A DNA stretch of 64,000 bases, taken from Streptomyces albus subsp. albus. Lineage in GTDB: Bacteria > Actinomycetota > Actinomycetes > Streptomycetales > Streptomycetaceae. Below the pieces are notes generated by a model, which worked only from the letters and a program-made list of their open reading frames with translations, had not been told where the DNA came from and did not search any database. Shown here in pieces: positions 31,348-38,031 of the stretch (its first letter is position 1; every line of letters starts with the position of its first letter). The translations under genes were made by a program, and so were the position numbers. The DNA lies in the NCBI RefSeq assembly GCF_000725885.1, contig NZ_JODR01000006.1:1-64000 (forward strand), written 5' to 3'.

Positions 31348-31545
31348 TCATTCCTCGACCAGTTCGATGGCGCCCGTCGGGCAGCGGAGCGTCGCTTCCC
31401 GTACTTCTTTCTCCTGGCTCCCGGAAGGACGTTCCACGATGAGGAGAACCCGACCGTCTTTTTCGTCCTGGTCGAACAGTTCGGGGCTGTACATGGCACA
31501 GCTGCCACAGGAAGTGCATTTTTCGCGGTCCACCACGATGCGCAT
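31348..31545 (-). CDS. Small ferredoxin, four-Cys iron-sulfur type
   Basis: A 65-residue acidic protein beginning MRIVVDREKC with CTSCGSC near the N-terminus and a final RCPTGAIEL. The spacing C-x2-C-x2-C...CP matches single-cluster bacterial ferredoxins that serve P450s. Here the middle position is Cys, so a [4Fe-4S] cluster is possible; many Streptomyces P450 ferredoxins have a non-Cys there and hold [3Fe-4S]. It probably carries electrons to the P450 at 32427 or the pair at 45-47.5 kb. Ferredoxin reductase is not encoded here. It lies downstream of the NAD(P)-binding gene on the same strand, with a 122-base gap containing two short palindromes (31615-31627 and 31634-31645). Confidence 0.9.
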   Translation of the reverse strand: MRIVVDREKCTSCGSCAMYSPELFDQDEKDGRVLLIVERPSGSQEKEVREATLRCPTGAIELVEE

Positions 31546-31667
31546 TCCCCGACGGTAGCCGCCGGTATTTTCCGATGCAATACGAAGGACGACGGAAGGC
31601 GACGGACCCGGCATGGAACCGTGTTCCGGCCGCATTCCGGGGAATTCGCGGGCGACGGCCCGCGGGG

Positions 31668-32339
31668 TCAGCCGTCCGCCGTGCCGAACACGTCGTCGAG
31701 TGCCCGGTCCAACGGCACCGGCCCCGCGGTCAGTTCGCAGATGCGGCCGATCGCGGCGGGCCGTTCCAGCAGGGCGACGACGGCCGCGGCCACGTCGGCG
31801 CGGCCGATCTCCCCGGGCGGCGGAAGGGGGCCGGTGGCCCGGGCGAGGCGCACTCCCCCGCCGGCCGGCGCGTCCGTGAGCCGTCCGGTCCGCAGGATCG
31901 TCCAGTCCAGGTCGCGGGTTCGCACATCGGCCTCGGCCGCCGTCTTGCCCGCGACGTAGGCGTCCTTCCCGTCCGTGGTCCAGGGCTGCCCGTCGGCGCC
32001 GTACCAGTTGCTGACCATCAGGTATCGGCGGACGCCGGCCTGTTCCCCGGCCGCCGCGAACCGAGCGGCGGGGGATCGTCCGGCGGCGGTGCCCGGGCCG
32101 CCGGTCCCGGCCGCGAGCACGAGGGCGTCCGCGCCCCGGAGCGCCGCCGGCAGGGCGGCTGCCGCCCGCGGACCGTCCTCCATGAGCACCGCTTCGGCTC
32201 CGAGGGCCCGCAGCCGGTCCCCGTGCGCACCGGCGGTGGCGGCCCGCAGGAGGGCCACCGGCCGGTCCCCGCGGGCGGCGAGTGCGGCGGCCACCAGGCC
32301 GCCCAGGGCCGTGGAACACCCGAGCACGACTACGCGCAT
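31668..32339 (-). CDS. NAD(P)-binding NmrA/atypical SDR-family protein
   Basis: A 223-residue protein starting MRVVVLGCSTALGGLVAAAL, a Rossmann dinucleotide-binding loop in the extended/atypical short-chain dehydrogenase style. LVLAAG follows strand four; YVAGKTAAE provides Tyr and Lys; DWTILRTGRLTD is the segment usual for NmrA-like and NAD(P)H-binding (PF13460-type) proteins. The family includes reductases, epimerases and regulators, so the reaction is not predictable. It is divergent from the P450 gene (87-base gap) and may form a unit with the ferredoxin downstream. A redox or tailoring role in the polyketide pathway is inferred from position only. Confidence 0.8.
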   Translation of the reverse strand: MRVVVLGCSTALGGLVAAALAARGDRPVALLRAATAGAHGDRLRALGAEAVLMEDGPRAAAALPAALRGADALVLAAGTGGPGTAAGRSPAARFAAAGEQAGVRRYLMVSNWYGADGQPWTTDGKDAYVAGKTAAEADVRTRDLDWTILRTGRLTDAPAGGGVRLARATGPLPPPGEIGRADVAAAVVALLERPAAIGRICELTAGPVPLDRALDDVFGTADG

Positions 32340-32426
32340 GACCGCCGAGTGTAGAGCGGAATTGTCCGCCGGAGAATCCGCCGGCGCACATCCCGTACGA
32401 AAGCACTACGAGGAAAGGAACCTTAC

Positions 32427-33638
32427 GTGCCGGACCCCACGCCGAAAGTGCGGAGCCTTCCCCTGCACCGGAGCTGCCCCTTCGACCCGCCGGACGAATA
32501 CAAACAGCTCAGGGCCGAGGAACCGGTCAGCCGGGTGCGGTTCGCCGACGGCCAGGAAGGCTGGCTGCTGACGAAGTTCGAGGACGTCAAGTCCTTTCTG
32601 CTGGATTCCCGCTTCAGTTCGAACCGCAATATCGCGGCGCGCACCCGGCACACGTACGAGAAACCGAAACTCCCGGCCGGCGCGATGGTGAGCATGGACC
32701 CGCCGGAGCACACCCGCTACCGCCGCATGCTGGCCGGGCAGTTCACCACGCGGCGGGTGCGGGCGCTGGAACCGCGGATCGCCGGCTACGTCTCCCAGCA
32801 GCTCGACGAGATGGAGAAGGCCGGCCCCGGCGTCGATCTGGTGGAGACGTTCGCGCTGCCGGTGCCGTCCCTGGTCATCTGCGACCTGCTGGGTGTGCCC
32901 GCCCGCGACCGGCACGACTTCCAGGCGTGGGCGCAGACCGTGCTCAACGTGGACCTGCCGATCGAGCAGGTGCAGCGGGCCAAGGAGCGGCTGTTCTCGT
33001 TCATCACCGAGCTGGTGCGCGAGAAGGCGCGGCATCCGCGCAACGACATCATCAGCGGCCTGCTGCACTCCCCGGCCGAGGACCGGCTGACGGAGGAGGA
33101 GATCATCGGCGTGAGCGTCCTGCTGCTGATCGCCGGGCACGAGTCGACGTCGAACATGCTGGGCATCGGCGCCTACGCCCTGATGCGGCATCCGAAGGAG
33201 CTGGCCAAGCTCCAGGCGGAGCCGTCACTGATCGACAACGCCGTGGAGGAGCTGCTGCGGTATCTGTCGATCGTGCATCTGGAGTTCATCCGCACGGCCA
33301 CCGAGGAGGTGGAGTTCGCCGGTCACCTCATCAGGCCCGGGGAGACGGTGAAGGGTTCGATGGTCTCCGCGAACCGGGACCCGGACCGCTACCCCGACCC
33401 GGACGTGCTGGATCTGACCCGCGAGGACGTGCACCATCTGACGTTCGGCCACGGCATCCACCAGTGCATCGCGCAGCAGTTGGCCCGGATGGAGATGCGG
33501 GTGGCCTTCTCGCTGCTCTTCACCAGGTTCCCCACCCTGCGTCCGGCGATCGCCCCGCAGGACGTCCGGTTCAAGGACGACTCGGTGGCCTACGGCGTCA
33601 AGGAACTTCCCGTCACCTGGGACACGGCTGCGGTCTGA
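32427..33638 (+). CDS. Cytochrome P450 (tailoring hydroxylase/epoxidase candidate)
   Basis: GTG start at 32427 behind GAGGAAAGGA. The 403-residue soluble P450 has the I-helix LIAGHESTSN, the K-helix ExxR in EELLRY, and a heme loop FGHGIHQCIAQQLARME with the Cys ligand. Length and motifs fit the CYP105/CYP107 type that oxidises macrolides and other polyketides late in assembly. Divergent to the NAD(P)-binding/ferredoxin pair, which could supply electrons. An exporter follows 187 bases downstream. The site of oxidation cannot be read from sequence. Confidence 0.93.
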   Translation: MPDPTPKVRSLPLHRSCPFDPPDEYKQLRAEEPVSRVRFADGQEGWLLTKFEDVKSFLLDSRFSSNRNIAARTRHTYEKPKLPAGAMVSMDPPEHTRYRRMLAGQFTTRRVRALEPRIAGYVSQQLDEMEKAGPGVDLVETFALPVPSLVICDLLGVPARDRHDFQAWAQTVLNVDLPIEQVQRAKERLFSFITELVREKARHPRNDIISGLLHSPAEDRLTEEEIIGVSVLLLIAGHESTSNMLGIGAYALMRHPKELAKLQAEPSLIDNAVEELLRYLSIVHLEFIRTATEEVEFAGHLIRPGETVKGSMVSANRDPDRYPDPDVLDLTREDVHHLTFGHGIHQCIAQQLARMEMRVAFSLLFTRFPTLRPAIAPQDVRFKDDSVAYGVKELPVTWDTAAV

Positions 33639-33825
33639 GCACCATGGAAACCGCACACGGGACCGGAGCCCGCCACGGACGGGGTAACACCGGTGCCGGG
33701 GCGGTCGGCACGGCGGCGGCCTACCGCGCCCGGGGCGGGTCGGGCGGTTATCTTCGCAGGGCCCACCGGGCCCCCGCCCGCGCGCCGGCCGGCCCGCGGC
33801 CCCGGCCGAGAGAAGGAAGCGGCGT

Positions 33826-35343
33826 GTGCTGAACGCCTATCGTTCACTCCTGACGATCGACCATCTGCCGTCCCTCTTCGCCTGTTCGGTCGTGAGCCGG
33901 CTGACGGTCACCACCCTGCCGATCGCCGAGTCGCTGCTGATCGTCGAGTGGACCGGCTCGTTCGCCCAGGTGGGCATCGTCACCGGCGTCCAGGCCGGCG
34001 CGCAGGCGCTCTCGGCGCCGCTGCGGGGCCGGGCCGCGGACCGCGGCTCGGTGCCGTGGGTGGTGACGGTCAGCGCGCTGTCGTTCGCCGGCAGTCTGGC
34101 GGCTCTCGCCGCCATGACGGCGTGGCTGCCGGCGTCGAGCTGGCCGCTGGCCGTACTGGTGGCCGTACTGGCCGGGCTCAGCACCTCCCCGGTTCCCCAG
34201 GTCAGCCGCGCGGTCTGGCCGCGTCTGGTGGGCGAGGAGCACCTGGCGCGGCTCTACACGCTGGATGCCACCGGCCAGGACGCCGCCGCGACCCTGGGGC
34301 CGCTGCTGGCGTCTCTGACGGCCGCGGCGCTGAGCCCCGCCGTCTCCGTCGGGACGTGCGCCGTGCTGGCGGTCGGCGGCTCGCTGGCCTTCGCGCTCGC
34401 CTACCACCGCTCCGGCCTCGCCGCCCGGCCGCTGCACCAGGAGACGGGGACGGCGCGGACGGCGGGGACGGCGGGGACGGCGGGGACACAGCCGGCGCAC
34501 GGCGCCGCCGGTCCCGCGGGCGGCACGGACGGCGAGGAGCGCACGAGAGGCGCGGACAGCGGCGGCGGAGGCGTGGCGCCCGAGCCGCCCGGGGCACCGG
34601 CCGGACGGCGGATGCTGCTCGCCGAGCGGGGCTTCCTTCCGGTGCTGCTGGTCGCCATGTGCGTGATGGCGTCGATCTACACGATCAACCTGTCCGTCGT
34701 GGCGTACAGCACCCACACCGGACAGGTGGGGCTGTCCGGTGTGCTGATCTGCGTGTGGACGGTCGGCTCCCTGGTGGGCGGACTCACGCTCGGCGCCACC
34801 TCGTGGGAGCTCAACCACACGGGGCTGCTGCTGGCGCTGGCGGCGGGCATGGGGGCGCTCGCCGCCGTGCTGCCCCCGGCGCGGGAGGCGACACCGGTCG
34901 CCGTGATCGGGCTGGTCCTCTTCGCGGGCGGCCTGGTCCTGGGGCCCAACATCGCGGCCAACAACACGCAGATCGCCGAGGTGGCCCCCGAACACCGCCG
35001 TACGGAGGCGTTCGGCTGGCTCCAGACGGCGACGACCGGCGGCTCCGCGCTGAGCATGATGCTCGCCGGCGCGCTGCTGGACACCGCCGGGCCCGCGGCG
35101 GCCGTCGGCGCCGGTACGGGGCTCGCCCTGCTCGCGGTCCTGGTGCGGTGCTGCACGGTCACCCGCCCCGGCAGCGGGCGCTCCGCCGGTACGGGGCCGT
35201 CCGGCCGTCCCGTGGCCGCGCGGCCCGCCGAGCCGGACGACCGCCGTTCCGCGGGACCGCGCGGCTTCGCCCTCAGCCGGAGCGCCGCCCGGCGGACAGC
35301 CGCTCGGCGACAAAAGCGGCGACGTCCCGGGGGCGCTCGCTGA
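33826..35343 (+). CDS. MFS transporter, probable polyketide exporter
   Basis: GTG start at 33826 with AGAAGGAAG upstream. The 505-residue protein has two halves of hydrophobic segments, roughly residues 15-210 and 265-445, separated by a 55-residue hydrophilic loop with a tandem Thr-Ala-Gly repeat. This is the usual two-bundle MFS layout. The last 60 residues are Arg/Gly/Ser-rich and look unlike a transporter tail; their DNA overlaps the end of the opposite-strand thioesterase gene by 71 bases. Its place beside P450 and thioesterase genes suggests export of or self-protection against the polyketide. Substrate unknown. Confidence 0.85.
   Translation: MLNAYRSLLTIDHLPSLFACSVVSRLTVTTLPIAESLLIVEWTGSFAQVGIVTGVQAGAQALSAPLRGRAADRGSVPWVVTVSALSFAGSLAALAAMTAWLPASSWPLAVLVAVLAGLSTSPVPQVSRAVWPRLVGEEHLARLYTLDATGQDAAATLGPLLASLTAAALSPAVSVGTCAVLAVGGSLAFALAYHRSGLAARPLHQETGTARTAGTAGTAGTQPAHGAAGPAGGTDGEERTRGADSGGGGVAPEPPGAPAGRRMLLAERGFLPVLLVAMCVMASIYTINLSVVAYSTHTGQVGLSGVLICVWTVGSLVGGLTLGATSWELNHTGLLLALAAGMGALAAVLPPAREATPVAVIGLVLFAGGLVLGPNIAANNTQIAEVAPEHRRTEAFGWLQTATTGGSALSMMLAGALLDTAGPAAAVGAGTGLALLAVLVRCCTVTRPGSGRSAGTGPSGRPVAARPAEPDDRRSAGPRGFALSRSAARRTAARRQKRRRPGGAR
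34452..34487 (+). repeat. 9-bp tandem repeat in the MFS central loop
   Basis: Three perfect copies of GGCGGGGAC at 34461-34487 preceded by one degenerate copy (GGCGCGGAC, 34452-34460). It encodes Thr-Ala-Gly units in the cytoplasmic loop between the two transporter halves; copy changes would keep the frame. Confidence 0.85.
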
Positions 35344-36037
35344 GGAAGAAGTGCCCGCCGGGGAACACCTTCAACTCGAAGCCGCCCGTGGTGTGTTTCT
35401 GCCACGCGGCGGCGTCCTCGCGGGAGGTGCGGGGGTCGCACGCGCCGGTCAGCGCGGTGACGGGGCAGCGCAGCGGCGGCGCCGCGGTGAACCGGTAGGA
35501 CTGGAGCGCCCGGTAGTCGGCACGCAGCGGCTCCAGGATCATCCGCAGGGTCTCCTCGTCCTCCAGGAGCCCCGGATGGGTGCCGCTCAGCAGGCGGATC
35601 TCGGCGAGGAGACCGCCGTCGCCCGTCAGGTCGACCGCCCGTCCCGGCGGCCGGTCCGGCGCCCGCCGCGCGGAGACGAACAGCCTCGACGGCGAGGCGT
35701 CCAGCCGCTGCGCGAAGCGCTGTGCCACCTCGTACGCCAGCAGCGCGCCCATGCTGTGACCGAGGAACGCCATGGGGCGGTCCGCCTCCTTGCGCAGCCG
35801 GGCGAACAGCAGGTCCGCCAGGGTGTGCAGATCGGTCACGCACGGCTCGGTGTGCCGGTCCTGCCGGCCCGGGTACTGGAGGGCCCACACGTCGAACCGG
35901 TCGGCGAGGGCCAGGCACAGCGGACGGTAGAAGCCGGCCGACCCGCCCGCGTGGGGGAAGCAGACCAGCCGGTGCGCCCCGGGCGGACCGGGCCGGTAGC
36001 TGCGCATCCACGGGTCGCACGTCCTGGCTGCCTTCAC
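35273..36037 (-). CDS. Type II thioesterase
   Basis: GTG start at 36037 with GGGAGG five bases upstream. The 254-residue alpha/beta hydrolase has CFPHAGGSA near the N-terminus, the nucleophile elbow GHSMG, a late Asp in TGACDPRTS and the catalytic His in GGHFFLSE. These are the hallmarks of stand-alone type II thioesterases, which clear misloaded or decarboxylated acyl groups from PKS carrier domains. Divergent from ccr across 319 bases that share candidate regulatory motifs with other cluster promoters. Its 3' end overlaps the MFS gene (35273-35343) on the opposite strand. Confidence 0.95.
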   Translation of the reverse strand: MKAARTCDPWMRSYRPGPPGAHRLVCFPHAGGSAGFYRPLCLALADRFDVWALQYPGRQDRHTEPCVTDLHTLADLLFARLRKEADRPMAFLGHSMGALLAYEVAQRFAQRLDASPSRLFVSARRAPDRPPGRAVDLTGDGGLLAEIRLLSGTHPGLLEDEETLRMILEPLRADYRALQSYRFTAAPPLRCPVTALTGACDPRTSREDAAAWQKHTTGGFELKVFPGGHFFLSERPRDVAAFVAERLSAGRRSG

Positions 36038-36356
36038 GGTGACCTCCCGCCGTCGCCCACGTCGGCCCTAACCCTGGCCACGGTGCGGCGCCCGTCCAAC
36101 CCCCTGGTCACGGCTGTCCCGGCGGGGGCGCGCCGGGGTCCGGCCACGGGGTGCGTGAGGGGATGTCCGAGGGGGGACTAGGGGGTTCTTCCCCGCGCCG
36201 GACCCTCAGTAGCGTCCGGCGCGGGGCTTTCCCCCGGCCCCGTCCGGCCTGCTCCGGCCCGTCCGGCACCGCGCGCCGGGCCGGCGGGGCGCACTGCCGG
36301 GCGCGAGGCCCGGGGCCGGAGCCCGACACGCGGAGCGCTGCTGCGGAGGACACACC
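36038..36356. promoter_or_regulatory. Divergent promoter region, type II thioesterase / ccr
   Basis: 319 bases without a gene. Contents: CCCTAACCC at 36067-36075, two TGG(T/C)CACGG elements at 36075-36083 and 36105-36113, CTAGGGGGTT at 36178-36187, and a strong hairpin at 36191-36226. A similar CCCCTAACCCCC element lies before the EPSP/ligase gene at 44881-44892. These could be sites for the LAL regulator encoded at 38032; this is inference. Confidence 0.45.
36191..36226 (+). terminator. Hairpin in the ccr leader (terminator or attenuator)
   Basis: A perfect 13-bp stem (CCCCGCGCCGGAC / GTCCGGCGCGGGG) with a 10-base loop is followed by CTTTCCCCC. No plus-strand gene ends just upstream, so this is not an ordinary gene-end terminator. 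It sits 130 bases before the ccr ATG and could act as an attenuator or insulating terminator. Confidence 0.5.
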
Positions 36357-37721
36357 ATGCGGGAGATCATCGAGGCCGCACTGGCGCAGGACGCGGTCGC
36401 GGCGGACTTCGCCGCGCTGCCCGTCCCGGCGTCCTATCGAGGCGCCGTCGTCCGCCGGGAGGACGCCGGAATGTTCGACGGCCTGCCGGCCGCGGAGAAG
36501 GACCCGGCACGGTCCTTGCGGGTGACGGAGGTGCCCACACCCGAACTGGCCCCTGACGAGGCTCTGGTGGCGGTGATGGCCAGCGCGGTCAACTACAACA
36601 CCGTGTGGAGCGCGCTGTTCGAGCCGGTGTCGACGTTCGCCTTCCTGGAGCGGTACGCACGCTCGGACGCGGTGGGGGCGGCCCGGCACGACCGGCCGTA
36701 CCACGTCCTGGGCTCCGACCTGGCGGGCGTGGTGCTGCGCACCGGTCCGGGGGTGCGCCGGTGGCGGCCCGGGGACCGGGTGGTGGCGCACTGCCTGTCC
36801 GTGGAGCTCCAGTCGCCCGACGGGCACGACGACACGCTGCTCGACCCGGACCAGCGGATCTGGGGGTACGAGACCAACTTCGGCGGTCTGGCCGAACTGT
36901 CCGTGGTCAAGGGCAATCAGCTGATGCCGATGCCGTCGCATCTGACCTGGGAGGAGGCCGCCGCCTCCGGCCTGGTCAACTCCACGGCCTACCGGCAGCT
37001 CGTCTCCCGGCACGGGGCCGGGATGAAGCAGGGGGACGTGACGCTCGTCTGGGGCGCCGCGGGCGGACTGGGCTCGTACGCCACCCAGTTGGCGCTCAAC
37101 GGCGGCGCGATCCCGGTGTGCGTCATCTCCGGGCGGCGCAAGGCGGATCTCGTCAGGTCGATGGGCGCCGAGCTGGTGATCGACCGGGAGCGGGATGGCT
37201 ACCGCTTCTGGAGGGACGAGGCGACGCCCGACCGGAAGGAGTGGCGGCGGTTCGGTTCCCACATCAGGGAGCTGACCGGCGGGGAGGACCCGGACATCGT
37301 CGTCGAGCACCCGGGCAGGGAGACGTTCGCCGCGAGCGTGTACGTGGCCCGGCGCGGCGGCACGGTGGTCACCTGCGCCTCCACGTCCGGGTACCGGCAC
37401 GAGTACGACAACCGCTACCTGTGGATGTCCCTCAAGCGTGTCGTGGGCAGTCATTTCGCCAACTACCGGGAGGCGTGGGCGGCCAACCGGCTCATCGCCA
37501 AGGGGATGATCCATCCCACGCTCTCCCGGGCGTATCCCCTCTCCTCGGTGGGCACCGCCGCGCAGGACGTGCACCGCAACCGGCATGCGGGAAAGGTGGG
37601 CGTGCTGTGTCTGGCGCCCCGGGAAGGGCTGGGGGTGCGGGACACGCAGCTTCGCCTACGGCACCTTTCCGCCATCAACCGTTTCCGCGTCCCGGCCGCG
37701 GCGCCGGGTGAAGCCGTCTGA
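36357..37721 (+). CDS. ccr: Crotonyl-CoA carboxylase/reductase
   Basis: ATG 36357 with GGAGGA at good spacing. The 454-residue protein belongs to the zinc-independent medium-chain dehydrogenase/reductase family: ASAVNYNTVWSALFEP near residue 80, VLGSDLAGVV, WGYETNFGGLAE, the NADPH loop VWGAAGGLGSYATQLAL and EHPGRETF. This pattern is specific to crotonyl-CoA carboxylase/reductases, which reductively carboxylate crotonyl-CoA to (2S)-ethylmalonyl-CoA with NADPH and CO2. It fits the PKS5 AT motif (VAGH). Upstream is a structured leader. Downstream, a weak hairpin (37805-37827) may end the transcript. Confidence 0.96.
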   Translation: MREIIEAALAQDAVAADFAALPVPASYRGAVVRREDAGMFDGLPAAEKDPARSLRVTEVPTPELAPDEALVAVMASAVNYNTVWSALFEPVSTFAFLERYARSDAVGAARHDRPYHVLGSDLAGVVLRTGPGVRRWRPGDRVVAHCLSVELQSPDGHDDTLLDPDQRIWGYETNFGGLAELSVVKGNQLMPMPSHLTWEEAAASGLVNSTAYRQLVSRHGAGMKQGDVTLVWGAAGGLGSYATQLALNGGAIPVCVISGRRKADLVRSMGAELVIDRERDGYRFWRDEATPDRKEWRRFGSHIRELTGGEDPDIVVEHPGRETFAASVYVARRGGTVVTCASTSGYRHEYDNRYLWMSLKRVVGSHFANYREAWAANRLIAKGMIHPTLSRAYPLSSVGTAAQDVHRNRHAGKVGVLCLAPREGLGVRDTQLRLRHLSAINRFRVPAAAPGEAV

Positions 37722-38031
37722 TTTCTCCGTCTTTACGCCGCCCGGGCATTCCCCGGAACGGGCCCTGCACTCCCAGAGAATCGCACTGAGCGAAATTCGC
37801 GTACCGGTGGCAATGCTTCGGCCACCGCTTTCCCGCCGCCTGTCGCACCGGGCGCACACGGAAAGGAACCGAAAAACTCCCCCTGCGGCTCCCCGCCACC
37901 ACCTGACGAGGTTTCACCGTGCGTGCCGACAGCAAGAATATTGGTCGCAGCATTGATGAATACCCGGCGCAGCTTTGGTGAACGGTTCCGCCTTGGCCGC
38001 GCTTGTCCGGCGCGAGAGGAGCCTTCCCACG
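37722..38031 (+). promoter_or_regulatory. Leader and promoter region of the LAL regulator gene
   Basis: 310 bases without a gene. A 7-bp stem (CGGTGGC/GCCACCG, 37805-37827) with a 9-base loop may terminate ccr. An A/T-rich patch (about 37930-37962, GAATATTGG...TTGATGAATA) stands out against the GC-rich background and could hold the promoter. GAGAGGAG at 38014-38021 is the ribosome site for GTG 38032. Confidence 0.45.
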
